In this document: positions 36,277 to 44,445 of the stretch, piece by piece | How the letters are laid out: each line of letters begins with the position of its first letter | How positions within the stretch are numbered: position 1 is the stretch's first letter | Origin: Algoriphagus sediminis | GTDB lineage: Bacteria > Bacteroidota > Bacteroidia > Cytophagales > Cyclobacteriaceae | NCBI RefSeq assembly: GCF_030403435.1 | Contig: NZ_JAUEPH010000003.1 | Coordinates: forward strand, 558,001-622,000 | Length of the DNA stretch: 64,000 bases | Direction: 5' to 3' | Position numbers and translations under genes: made by a program | Notes under the pieces: generated by a model | Told to the model about the DNA's origin: nothing | What the model saw: the letters and a program-made list of their open reading frames with translations, nothing else | Database searches by the model: none

Positions 36277-37038
36277 TCAATAAGACTTAATGATGTCCAC
36301 AAAATCTCTGGATTTCAATGAAGCTCCTCCGATCAGGCCTCCATCAACATCTTCTTTCGAAAGCAATTCCTTTGCATTGCCAGGCTTCATACTCCCTCCG
36401 TAAAGAATCGGAGTCTTATTGGCGAGGTCCTTACCGAACTTGCTTGCAATATGTCTTCGTAGTGCCAGATGCATTTCTTGCGCTTCTTCCGCCGTAGCAG
36501 TTTTACCTGTGCCAATGGCCCAAATAGGTTCATAGGCGATAACCACTTTAGACATTTCTTCGGGAGAAAGATCGAATAAACTTTGAGTTAATTGGAACTT
36601 CACATTCGGAATGTGAGTGCCGGCTGTACGGATATCCAGAGATTCTCCACAGCAGAAAATTGGGGTCAAACCATGTTCCAAAGCTTTTTTGACCTTAGTA
36701 GCCAAAAGTTCGTTTTCTTCATTGAAGTATTCTCTTCGTTCACTGTGTCCAATAATCACAAAATCTGTATTGAAGGACTTTAAAATTTTAGCGGATACCT
36801 CTCCGGTGTACGCTCCTTCCTCCTTATCCGAGCAGTTTTGGGCACCCACGAAGACATTTGCTGTGCTACCAATCAGTTTTTTAACCGTTGAAATATGCGG
36901 AAAAGGTACATTTAGAACCACTTCTACATCTGAAATGGACTCGTCTTTGTACATATTTACGATTTCAGAAGTGAGCTTTTGCCCCTCTTCATAAGTCATA
37001 TTCATTTTCCAGTTCCCGGCAATAATTTTTTTCCGCAT
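36277..37038 (-). CDS. tpiA: Triosephosphate isomerase
   Basis: TpiA interconverts dihydroxyacetone phosphate and glyceraldehyde 3-phosphate. The frame extends up to 37116, but the ATG at 37038 starts at the universal N-terminus MRKKIIAGNWKMN with catalytic K11; 253 residues, the normal length. The catalytic histidine is in IIGHSERREYF, the glutamate in VIAYEPIWAIGTGKTA (loop 6), and the phosphate loop is LIGGASL. It probably forms a unit with prmA and is divergent from recX. Confidence 0.97.
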   Translation of the reverse strand: MRKKIIAGNWKMNMTYEEGQKLTSEIVNMYKDESISDVEVVLNVPFPHISTVKKLIGSTANVFVGAQNCSDKEEGAYTGEVSAKILKSFNTDFVIIGHSERREYFNEENELLATKVKKALEHGLTPIFCCGESLDIRTAGTHIPNVKFQLTQSLFDLSPEEMSKVVIAYEPIWAIGTGKTATAEEAQEMHLALRRHIASKFGKDLANKTPILYGGSMKPGNAKELLSKEDVDGGLIGGASLKSRDFVDIIKSY

Positions 37039-37114
37039 GATCAGTTCGACTATTTTAGATGTATAAAAATATAAGTGATTAAGATTTAAGGACTCCAAAT
37101 TACAGAATTTGTCC

Positions 37115-37615
37115 ATGTGGCGAAAAAATTACTCAGGTGAAGCCCGAAAAAATTCCTGGGAGCCGGAAGAGGTGAAGGAAAAAATGATGGCCTATTGTGC
37201 CTATCAGGAAAGGTGTATCTGGGACGCTAAAAGGAAAATGTTTGAAAAGCAGGTTTCTGAAGATGTTCAGGAGGAAGTTATTGGGTATTTACTGGATGAA
37301 AAGTTTATTGATGAGGAGCGCTTCGCCAAAGCTTTTTGCAGGGGCAAATTCAACATGAAGAAATGGGGGAGAAAGCGGCTTTCTATGGAGCTGAAAATGA
37401 GGAAAATTCCTGAAGAACTTATCCGAAAAGGACTTTCTGAAATCGACCCTTACGCTTATTATGATACTCTGCTTTTCGAACTGGAAAAAAGATGGGCTCG
37501 GGAGAAAGAGGGCGATCTAAGGAAGAAAAAGTACAAAGTCACCCAATACCTGATGTCAAGAGGATACGAGTACGATTTGATCAAAGAAGCTATTGAGGAT
37601 TTTTCAGAGAAATAG
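37115..37615 (+). CDS. recX: RecX-family regulatory protein
   Basis: RecX binds and restrains RecA filaments. From the ATG at 37115 (a TTG two codons earlier is less likely) the product has 166 residues of three-helix repeats: CAYQERCIWDAKRKM, LDEKFIDEERFAKAFCRGKFNMKKWGRKRL and a third unit ending SRGYEYDLIKEAIEDF. The LxxEKFIDExRFA and KWGxxRLSxEL signatures are clear. It is divergent from tpiA and not next to recA; it ends 13 nt from a convergent carotenoid gene. Confidence 0.88.
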   Translation: MWRKNYSGEARKNSWEPEEVKEKMMAYCAYQERCIWDAKRKMFEKQVSEDVQEEVIGYLLDEKFIDEERFAKAFCRGKFNMKKWGRKRLSMELKMRKIPEELIRKGLSEIDPYAYYDTLLFELEKRWAREKEGDLRKKKYKVTQYLMSRGYEYDLIKEAIEDFSEK

Positions 37616-37628
37616 ACTTCGAACTTTT

Positions 37629-39092
37629 CTAATCAATCATCTCCGTCATAATCTTTGCTGAAAGCAGACAAAGTGGAATACCTCCTCCTGGATGAACACT
37701 TCCCCCACAGAAGTAAAGATCCTTGATATCGCTGGAGAAATTGGCATGTCTGAGGAAAGCAGAAAACTTATTGTTGGAGCTGTTTCCATAGAGAGCGCCC
37801 TGGGCTGAAGAGGTTTTGATTTCTATCGTTCTGGGATCTAAAATCTCCTCCACAGCGATCAACGGTTCGATATCCGTTTTTAGAATTCTATTCACCTTGT
37901 GGATGATATTTTTCCTGGCTTCATTAATTATTTTCTCCCAATCCTGCCCTTGATTATTCGGGACATTGATCATGGTAAACCAGTTCATACAGTCCTTCGG
38001 AGCATCATCCGGTTTATAGGTGGAGGTGATATTAATATAGACCGTAGGGTCCCGGTAGGGTTCTTTTTTATGGAAAATATGATCAAACTCTTCCAAATAG
38101 TTGTCGGAGAAAAGGATATTATGAAGGTCAAGCTCCGGAAAGACTCTTTCAATTCCCCAATAGAAAATCAAAGCAGAACTTGATTTGGGCTGATTTAGCA
38201 ATCGCTTTGGCTGCTTTTGCTTTTTCAGAATAGTCTTGTAGGCATTGACCATATCCATGTTATTTACCACCAAATCTCCATGGATTATTTCTCCATTGAT
38301 TTTAATCCCTACAGCCTTTTTATTCTCAACCAGAATCTCTTCTACCTTCTGACCAAAGTTGAATTTCACTCCTAAATCCTGAGCCAGCTTGTATAGGCTA
38401 AGGGTGATGTCATGCATTCCTTTTTTTGGAAAGAATGCACCGATATTAAATTCCAAATGAGGAATAATATTTAGCGTTGCCGGGGTTTCGTAGGGGTTAG
38501 AACCGTTATAGGTAGCATAGCGATTGAAAAGCTGAACCAGCTTGGGGTTATCGAACTGCCTTTTATTTGCTTCATCCATGGTTTGAAATATGCCAAGCTT
38601 TCCCATTTTCAAATAGGATTTCATAGCCTCTGGATGAGTCCAAGTGGACAGTTTATGCAGGGACTTATGCATAAAAAGAGGAGCCAGATGTTCATAGATA
38701 AACCTTGATTTCTCCAGTGAATCCCTCACATTATCCGCAGGTTCATCCAGCTCTCGTTCTACTTCTTCTGATAGCTTATCGATGTCCGCATAAGCTTTGA
38801 TGGTTTTACCATCTTCCCAGAAATAGTGACAGGCTACAGGAAGTTTCAGGTATTGAAAATGATCTTCGGTTTTGCGTCCAGCTAGCTTAAAAAGTTCTTC
38901 AACCTGTTCTGGGAGTGTAAAAAGCGATGGTCCCGCATCGAAGCGATAGCCATCTTTTTCTATCTGAGAAAGCTTTCCTCCTGGATAGTCATTTGCCTCA
39001 AAAACCTCGACTTGGAAGCCTTTTACGGCAAGCCGAATGGCAGAAGCTATACCGGCAATACCGGAACCGATGATCAGTGCTTTTTGACTCAT
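37629..39092 (-). CDS. CrtI-family carotenoid desaturase (phytoene desaturase or 3,4-desaturase)
   Basis: A 487-residue FAD amine-oxidase-fold enzyme of the CrtI/CrtN/CrtD family. The dinucleotide motif is IIGSGIAGIASAIRLAVKG, followed by EANDYPGGKLSQ and DGYRFDAGPSLFTLPE; the C-terminal FAD contact is LYFCGGSVHPGGGIPLCLLSAKI. It stands alone, away from crtB/crtZ, which fits a separately encoded CrtD-like 1-hydroxycarotenoid 3,4-desaturase as well as it fits CrtI; these cannot be told apart by eye. It adds double bonds to a carotenoid in the membrane. A TAGCTTTG -7 element lies 13 nt upstream of its ATG. Confidence 0.87.
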   Translation of the reverse strand: MSQKALIIGSGIAGIASAIRLAVKGFQVEVFEANDYPGGKLSQIEKDGYRFDAGPSLFTLPEQVEELFKLAGRKTEDHFQYLKLPVACHYFWEDGKTIKAYADIDKLSEEVERELDEPADNVRDSLEKSRFIYEHLAPLFMHKSLHKLSTWTHPEAMKSYLKMGKLGIFQTMDEANKRQFDNPKLVQLFNRYATYNGSNPYETPATLNIIPHLEFNIGAFFPKKGMHDITLSLYKLAQDLGVKFNFGQKVEEILVENKKAVGIKINGEIIHGDLVVNNMDMVNAYKTILKKQKQPKRLLNQPKSSSALIFYWGIERVFPELDLHNILFSDNYLEEFDHIFHKKEPYRDPTVYINITSTYKPDDAPKDCMNWFTMINVPNNQGQDWEKIINEARKNIIHKVNRILKTDIEPLIAVEEILDPRTIEIKTSSAQGALYGNSSNNKFSAFLRHANFSSDIKDLYFCGGSVHPGGGIPLCLLSAKIMTEMID

Positions 39093-39105
39093 AAATTTTT
39101 CAAAT

Positions 39106-39113
39106 CAAAGCTA
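39106..39113 (-). promoter_or_regulatory. -7 promoter element of the carotenoid desaturase gene
   Basis: Reverse-strand TAGCTTTG matches TAnnTTTG, 13 nt upstream of the ATG at 39092, between the glyS terminator and the gene. No clear -33 TTG is seen. Confidence 0.45.
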
Positions 39114-39138
39114 GGAAAAGGCTATTTCTATTTCTCTT

Positions 39139-39176
39139 AAAAAAAGAAAAAATCCCTAAAGTGTTTCAGGGATTTT
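39139..39176 (-). terminator. Intrinsic terminator of glyS
   Basis: Stem AAAATCCCT / AGGGATTTT (39168-39176 with 39149-39157, 9 bp), followed on the reverse strand by a T-rich tail (the A-rich run 39139-39150 of the + strand). It sits 25 nt past the glyS stop. Confidence 0.87.
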
Positions 39177-39200
39177 CCATTTTCTCTTAAGAACCATTGA

Positions 39201-40667
39201 TTACAACTTCTCAAAAATTCTTCTAAAGCTAGTTGCTTCAGCAATTCTACCGTGAAGCTCGGAGATCGACACTCGCTCCTGTTCCGTAGTATCTCGATGA
39301 CGGATGGTGACCGTGTTGTCTTCCAATGTCTGATGATCTACTGCAATACAGAATGGAGTTCCGATCAGGTCCTGACGGGTGTATCGCTTGCCAATCGAAG
39401 CTGCTTCTTCATAAACAATATTGAAGTCATATTTTAACTCCTCTACTATTTCTCTGGCCTTCTCCGGTAGACCATCCTTTTTGGTCAAAGGAAGTACTGC
39501 CGCTTTCACCGGAGCTACTGCTGGATGGAATTTTAGGTAAACTCGCTTTTTCTCATTTTCCGTTTCCTCAGTATAAGCATTGCAGAGGCTAAGTAGAAAT
39601 AATCTGTCCGCACCGATTGAGGTCTCGATCACATAAGGTATGTAATTCTGATTGACCTCCGGGTCAAAGTACTGCTGCTTTTTCTTCGAGTACTCCTGAT
39701 GCGACTTCAGGTCAAAGTCAGTTCGGGAGTGAATTCCTTCCACTTCTTTAAAGCCAAATGGAAAGTCGTATTCTATATCCATGGCAGCATTGGCGTAGTG
39801 GGCCAATTTCTCATGGTCATGCTTTCTAAGCTTTTCTTTGGGCGTGCCTAAAGCTAAATGCCATTTCATCCTTGCTTCAGCCCAGCTTTCATACCATTCC
39901 AACTCTGTACCAGGGCGAACGAAAAATTGCATTTCCATCTGCTCGAATTCCCTCATTCTGAAAATGAATTGTCTTGCGACGATCTCATTTCTAAAGGCTT
40001 TGCCGATCTGTGCGATACCAAATGGCACTTTCATTCTTGCGGTTTTTTGCACATTAAGAAAGTTGACAAAAATACCTTGCGCAGTCTCTGGACGTAGATA
40101 AATGGTCGATGCATCCTCAGCTACGGATCCTACCTGAGTAGAAAACATTAGGTTAAATTGACGGACATCGGTCCAATTACTTGTACCGCTTATGGGGCAA
40201 GTGATTCCCTCATCAATAATTAGCTGCTTTACTCCCTCCAGGTCTTCAGCATCCAGTAACTTGGCGAGTTTCCCTGTTAGTTCATCTGCTTTTTCCTGAT
40301 TCCCCTCTCTTTCGAAAACTGCAGCATGCTCCTCCACCAAAACATCGGCTCGATATCGCTTCTTTGAATCCTTATTATCGATCATAGGATCATTAAAGCT
40401 ATCTACGTGTCCTGAAGCTTTCCAGGTGGTAGGATGCATGAAAATCGCGGAGTCGATGCCAACAATATTTTCTCTGGTTCTGGTCATAGTTTCCCACCAG
40501 AGTCGCTTTAGATTATTTTTAAGCTCCACCCCATAAGCACCATAGTCATAAACCGCCTGCAGGCCGTCGTAGATCTCAGAACTTGGGTACACAAACCCAT
40601 ATTCTTTTGCATGGGATATTATATCTTTCAGTTGGGCATTTTCAGCCGGAGTTTCTTTTTTTGCCAT
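39201..40667 (-). CDS. glyS: Glycyl-tRNA synthetase (homodimeric type)
   Basis: This enzyme charges tRNA-Gly with glycine. The 488-residue product is the alpha2-type (GlyQS) synthetase: FVYPSSEIYDG near the start, GIDSAIFMHPTTWKASGHVDSFNDP, the motif 2 region AFRNEIVARQFIFRMREFEQMEMQFF, the EGIHSRTDFDL segment, the motif 3 region VIETSIGADRLFL, and an anticodon-binding domain with RYTRQDLIGTPFCIAVD. Length fits. The gene has its own terminator. Confidence 0.97.
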   Translation of the reverse strand: MAKKETPAENAQLKDIISHAKEYGFVYPSSEIYDGLQAVYDYGAYGVELKNNLKRLWWETMTRTRENIVGIDSAIFMHPTTWKASGHVDSFNDPMIDNKDSKKRYRADVLVEEHAAVFEREGNQEKADELTGKLAKLLDAEDLEGVKQLIIDEGITCPISGTSNWTDVRQFNLMFSTQVGSVAEDASTIYLRPETAQGIFVNFLNVQKTARMKVPFGIAQIGKAFRNEIVARQFIFRMREFEQMEMQFFVRPGTELEWYESWAEARMKWHLALGTPKEKLRKHDHEKLAHYANAAMDIEYDFPFGFKEVEGIHSRTDFDLKSHQEYSKKKQQYFDPEVNQNYIPYVIETSIGADRLFLLSLCNAYTEETENEKKRVYLKFHPAVAPVKAAVLPLTKKDGLPEKAREIVEELKYDFNIVYEEAASIGKRYTRQDLIGTPFCIAVDHQTLEDNTVTIRHRDTTEQERVSISELHGRIAEATSFRRIFEKL

Positions 40668-40739
40668 GGCGGCAAAATTAAGGAAACAATTCTATTTGGA
40701 TGCTTGAAATGAGTGAAATGAGTCTCTAAACCCAAAAAT

Positions 40740-41786
40740 TTACCATCCTCCCTCTTCTTGGAAAATGCTTCTTTTTTCCTTGGAGCTAAGGAAGGAGGCT
40801 TCGATGATTCTTAGGACTGAAATAGCCTGCTGAAGAGTTACTTTCAATTCCTCCTCACCCCGTGCTACTAAGGCTATGTTGTCGTAATAAATTCTATAAT
40901 CTCCCGGGATAGTAGGGTATGGCCGGCTTTCCTCTTCTAGGTACATTGTACCAAATTTATCCATAGATTCTACTCCCCAATCTTCGTCATCAGGACTCAT
41001 GCCTTCTTTAAAAGCGGCTTCCTGAACATCCAGCCCAAACTTCTGATAGGAGCCTTTCTTTCCTAAGAGTAAAAATTTAGGTGTGGGTGCATTGACTAAA
41101 ACTCCAGCTGTTACTCGAGCCTTAAAGGAACCAAAGTCCAAACTGATATCGAAATAATCATCAGCAATAGTCCCGGTTCTTTGCTTTCGAATATCTGCAT
41201 AAATAGATTTTGGAGAACCAAACTGAAGAACTACCTGATCAATTAAATGTGTCCCCAAATCATAAGTCACTCCATTTCCAGGTACATCTTCGTCACGCCA
41301 ATTATCTCGTAATTCGGGTCTAAAACGATCGAAATGCGACTCCAGATAAATGATCTCTCCAAGAATATCCCTTTCGATAATTTCTTGGATAGTCATAAAA
41401 TCTCCATCAAACCTTCGGTTTTGGAATACGGAACAAATTAGCCCATTTGCTTTGGCCAGTTTATCCAATTCTTCAGCTTCATCAGCAAACACCGTGACCG
41501 GCTTATCCACCACCACATGTTTTCCTGATTCCAGTGCCGCCTTAGCCATAGGGAAATGATATTCATTTGGAGTGGTAATGACTACCAGGTCAAAATCCTC
41601 TCTAGAGATCACCTCATCGAAACTCCTGAGAACTTCCACATTGGGGAATTTTTCCAAGCAACGGTTTCCACTTCTCTCGACAATTGCAGCCAAATCAATG
41701 CCTTTACAAACATCGAGTAGTGGGCCATGCATTTTCTCAGCGACGGATCCATATCCGACCAAGACTGTTTTTAATGGATTGCTCAT
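40740..41786 (-). CDS. Gfo/Idh/MocA-family NAD(P)-dependent oxidoreductase
   Basis: A 348-residue cytoplasmic oxidoreductase with Rossmann start VLVGYGSVAEKMHGPLL, the cofactor-domain end VVITTPNEYHFPMAKAALESGKHVVVDKPV (the DKP motif with catalytic lysine) and a catalytic histidine in YDLGTHLIDQVV. Members act on sugars or inositols. Its ATG overlaps the stop of the LuxR-type regulator gene by 1 nt (TAATG), so it is the last gene of the signalling operon that begins near 44331, which is unusual for a metabolic enzyme. The substrate is unknown. Confidence 0.87.
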   Translation of the reverse strand: MSNPLKTVLVGYGSVAEKMHGPLLDVCKGIDLAAIVERSGNRCLEKFPNVEVLRSFDEVISREDFDLVVITTPNEYHFPMAKAALESGKHVVVDKPVTVFADEAEELDKLAKANGLICSVFQNRRFDGDFMTIQEIIERDILGEIIYLESHFDRFRPELRDNWRDEDVPGNGVTYDLGTHLIDQVVLQFGSPKSIYADIRKQRTGTIADDYFDISLDFGSFKARVTAGVLVNAPTPKFLLLGKKGSYQKFGLDVQEAAFKEGMSPDDEDWGVESMDKFGTMYLEEESRPYPTIPGDYRIYYDNIALVARGEEELKVTLQQAISVLRIIEASFLSSKEKRSIFQEEGGW

Positions 41787-42412
41787 TAAATATTCATTTC
41801 GTGGATTTTATTAATCAGCTCAATGCGAGAGTTTACCTGTAGCTTTTGATGAATGTTTTTTCGATGGGTCTCTACGGTTTGTATGCTCAGGCTCAGCATA
41901 GCAGCTATTTCTTTATTCATATTACCTTCCTTGATCAGGTGGATGATCTCAGACTCCCTTTTGGAGAGTTTATATTTTTCCCGAAAAGCATCAAAGAAAG
42001 ATTCCGGATTAGCTTGCTTAAGGACTCTTTTATAATCCAGAACATGCCTGCCTTCGAAAACTTCATGAATAGTAAAAACAACTTCATCCGGATCGGAATC
42101 TTTCAGTAAAAAAGCATCTGCACCCTTTTTCACACATTCCTTAAACATCTTCTCATCATCATACATGGAGAGTACTACTACCTTCGGGCCAAGCTTTTTC
42201 TTTTTCAGAACCTCTATAACACCAAAGCCATCAAGCACAGGCATGTTTAAATCCGTGAGAACTACATCCACGTCGTTGGTCTTTAAGAAATCTACTAGTT
42301 CTTGTCCATCTGGGAAAAGCCCTAGAACATGAAAATCTTCATATTCTTCAATCAGGCCTTGTAGTCCTTTGGCAAAAAGAGTGTGGTCGTCGGCAATTGC
42401 GATTCGAATCAT
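41786..42412 (-). CDS. LuxR/NarL-type response regulator
   Basis: A 208-residue DNA-binding regulator. The receiver domain carries acidic residues near D8-D9 and the phospho-acceptor D54 in VLTDLNMPVLDGF, and K near VVLSMYDDEKM. The C-terminal LuxR-type helix-turn-helix lies at about 145-205 (LSKRESEIIHLIKEGNMNKEIAAMLSLSIQTVETHRKNIHQKL). It is 27 nt downstream of the histidine kinase gene, its probable partner. It should activate or repress genes on phosphorylation; targets are unknown. Confidence 0.93.
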   Translation of the reverse strand: MIRIAIADDHTLFAKGLQGLIEEYEDFHVLGLFPDGQELVDFLKTNDVDVVLTDLNMPVLDGFGVIEVLKKKKLGPKVVVLSMYDDEKMFKECVKKGADAFLLKDSDPDEVVFTIHEVFEGRHVLDYKRVLKQANPESFFDAFREKYKLSKRESEIIHLIKEGNMNKEIAAMLSLSIQTVETHRKNIHQKLQVNSRIELINKIHEMNI

Positions 42413-42439
42413 TACATTAAGGGCGAACTACAAGTTATG

Positions 42440-43201
42440 TTATGATTCTTGATTTGGCAAAGAAAGTCTGATTTCAGTTCCTTCGTCCAAAGCTGATTGC
42501 AGTTCAAATTTACCCCCAATGGTCGCCATCCTTTTATTTAGGTTCGTCATCCCTGAGCCCTGCGATACATTTTTAGCATCAAAACCCTTCCCGTTGTCCT
42601 TTATCTGCAGATACTTTCCTTTGCCATTTTGCATGAGGCGAATTTCTATTTTATCAGGTGAGGCATGCTTGATAGCGTTATTCAGTACTTCCTGAATTAC
42701 CCTGATCAAAACCAGTTTATGGTCTTTTCTAAGTTCAAGAGGGTCAGTTTGTACTTTTAGACTTGTCTTACAAAAGCCAGTAGACTCTATTTTCTGTAGT
42801 TGCTGCTCGATGAATTCTTCCAGGGTTATTTCTTCAACCCAATCTACATTCAGGGTTTTTGAAAGGGCCCTGACCTCCTGAATGACTTGATTAAGGATGT
42901 TCTGTCCCTCCATTTTCTTTTCAGGTTTGGAGGAATTAAAATTAAGCTTTGCGAGTGAAAGGAGCTGACCAATATTATCATGAAGCTCCCTGCCGATCTG
43001 AGTAAGTGTTTCCTGCTGAATCTCGTTTTCGATATCTACCAGAGTTTTTTCATAGTCCGCTTTAAGGCGATCCATCTCTTGCTGGTTTTGGACTTGCCTT
43101 TGCCTATGGATAAAAATCATCGCTACCACGAATGTAGACATCACCCCGGCAAGCAGGATAGTGGAATAAATGATGATATATATCTGATTCTCAAATTCCA
43201 T
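42440..43201 (-). CDS. LiaS/NarX-type sensor histidine kinase
   Basis: A 253-residue kinase with a single membrane span near the N-terminus (about 8-31), a short coiled coil, a HisKA_3 dimerisation helix with phospho-acceptor H74 (IGRELHDNIGQLLSLAKLN), and an HATPase domain with the N box VIQEVLNNAIKHA, G1 (IKDNGKGFD) and G2 (GSGMTNLNKRM). It has no sensor domain of its own, so sensing is probably done by the 7TM protein encoded just upstream, which overlaps it by 11 nt. It pairs with the LuxR-type regulator downstream. Confidence 0.92.
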   Translation of the reverse strand: MEFENQIYIIIYSTILLAGVMSTFVVAMIFIHRQRQVQNQQEMDRLKADYEKTLVDIENEIQQETLTQIGRELHDNIGQLLSLAKLNFNSSKPEKKMEGQNILNQVIQEVRALSKTLNVDWVEEITLEEFIEQQLQKIESTGFCKTSLKVQTDPLELRKDHKLVLIRVIQEVLNNAIKHASPDKIEIRLMQNGKGKYLQIKDNGKGFDAKNVSQGSGMTNLNKRMATIGGKFELQSALDEGTEIRLSLPNQES

Positions 43202-43931
43202 AGTAGGGCTCTTTCTGAAAGAATTTAGGGAATTTTGGAGAGATCAAAATCAAGAATAAAACGAATAGATTTATGATTCCCATTATCATATCAATAGTCA
43301 TAAGACTGACCCCCAAATCAGGGTTTACTTCATAAAGATACAAGGATGAAACCCATGTGATATAAGTTAGGGAATAAGTAAATAATAAGAATGTGACCTG
43401 CCAAAATGAAATTAGCCGAAGTGGTTTGGCGACCAGATATTTTGAATCAGTGATTAACCCAATAAAGTATAATCCACAGGCTATAAGAATCATATTTGCG
43501 CCAACCGCAAAAATCATGGGCTGAGTTAAATAGAGAGGTTCCAGTTGGGTGATCAAAGAAACGGATATAACTACAAGGTAGATGATTACAAGCCAGTTTA
43601 TGTATTTTCTTTTAGATAAGGGTAGCCAAGACCTTACCAGCAAGAGAAACATGGTAACTATGACGTACTGATTAAAGATATTATAAACCCAGGCATTAAA
43701 ATTGAGGTTTTCGGTGTTTCCTAAAAAGCTATTCACCACAGAATTAAATTCCGGGTTCAGTTTACAGTAAGTTGCCAGGTTTTCATAAAAAGCTGTAATC
43801 ACCAAAATGGAAAATGGCAGCAAATAAAACTTCTCCCTTCTACATTTTTTTGGAAGCAAAAAAAAGTAAACGGTTCCGATCAAGAAAATCAGATTGACCG
43901 AACCCGAATACCAATTAAAATAGGCGTCCAC
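43191..43931 (-). CDS. Stand-alone 7TM sensor-like membrane protein
   Basis: A 246-residue protein with seven to eight hydrophobic helices (starting SGSVNLIFLIGTVYFFLLP) and no soluble domain. The fold pattern resembles the 7TM sensory modules often fused to histidine kinases, but here the gene is separate and overlaps the kinase gene by 11 nt. I do not recognise a named family. It probably detects an unknown signal and passes it to the kinase, but that is an inference from gene order. Confidence 0.72.
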   Translation of the reverse strand: MDAYFNWYSGSVNLIFLIGTVYFFLLPKKCRREKFYLLPFSILVITAFYENLATYCKLNPEFNSVVNSFLGNTENLNFNAWVYNIFNQYVIVTMFLLLVRSWLPLSKRKYINWLVIIYLVVISVSLITQLEPLYLTQPMIFAVGANMILIACGLYFIGLITDSKYLVAKPLRLISFWQVTFLLFTYSLTYITWVSSLYLYEVNPDLGVSLMTIDMIMGIINLFVLFLILISPKFPKFFQKEPYYGI

Positions 43932-43950
43932 TATTCTTTATCCTTCTCGT

Positions 43951-44331
43951 TTATTCGCATTTTGGCGGACATTGATTTCCACGATTTGCATAGGTCCCTC
44001 CATCTCTACTTTCTACATCTTTTGCAGAGTCACCATCCAAATTAGCGGGGCTCATTACAAGGGTCAGTCTGCCATCATATTCCTCTGCTTCTTTACCATA
44101 GAATTGCTCGGCAATTTCTGTGGTGTATTCTGTAAAATAGAATTTTATTCCTGATTTCTTTGGGTCCTTGCCAGCTTTGTCAAGCAAACCCTCCAAAGTC
44201 TCCCTGTCAAAAAATACCCAATTAGTCTGATCCTTCACTTCTCCCCCTCGTCGGGTTCCGGTTCTGCCTTTCTTGACTTCTTTATCATACTTCGCTTTCA
44301 TTTGTTCGAAATCCTTTCGACTGATGTTCAT
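43951..44331 (-). CDS. Small CPPxC-ending protein, first gene of the 7TM/kinase/regulator operon
   Basis: The frame extends to 44397, but a TAnnTTTG promoter element at 44383-44390 lies inside that extension and the ATG at 44331 starts a typical soluble N-terminus (MNISRKDFEQMKAKYDKE), so I use it; 126 residues. The protein is charged, non-membrane, predicted alpha/beta (VFFDRETLEGLLDKA, SGIKFYFTEYT, DGRLTLVMSPAN) and ends NRGNQCPPKCE, with a CPPxC cysteine pair at the very end. I recall similar short proteins with a C-terminal CPPxC in Bacteroidota, but no known function. It precedes the 7TM gene by 19 nt. The paired cysteines could bind metal or form a redox-sensitive bond. Confidence 0.68.
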   Translation of the reverse strand: MNISRKDFEQMKAKYDKEVKKGRTGTRRGGEVKDQTNWVFFDRETLEGLLDKAGKDPKKSGIKFYFTEYTTEIAEQFYGKEAEEYDGRLTLVMSPANLDGDSAKDVESRDGGTYANRGNQCPPKCE

Positions 44332-44382
44332 AAAAATGTTATTTAAAAATGAATTTATTAGAGGGATAAAAGATATAGATTT

Positions 44383-44390
44383 CAAAACTA
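44383..44390 (-). promoter_or_regulatory. -7 promoter element of the CPPxC/7TM/kinase operon
   Basis: Reverse-strand TAGTTTTG matches TAnnTTTG, 51 nt upstream of the ATG at 44331 and directly after the secDF terminator. No clear -33 TTG is seen, the upstream stretch being T-rich. Confidence 0.5.
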
Positions 44391-44395
44391 TAAGC

Positions 44396-44427
44396 ATAAA
44401 AAAAGGGTGAGATTTCTCTCACCCTTT
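44396..44427 (-). terminator. Intrinsic terminator of secDF
   Basis: AAAGGGTGAGA (44402-44412), loop of 4, TCTCACCCTTT (44417-44427): a perfect 11-bp stem, with a T run on the reverse strand beyond it. It sits 18 nt past the secDF stop. Confidence 0.93.
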
Positions 44428-44445
44428 CAAAATGTTTAAAATGTC

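Noticed and set aside
37039..37116. N-terminal extension of tpiA
   Set aside because: The universal TpiA N-terminus starts at 37038, and the extension would run into the recX start region.
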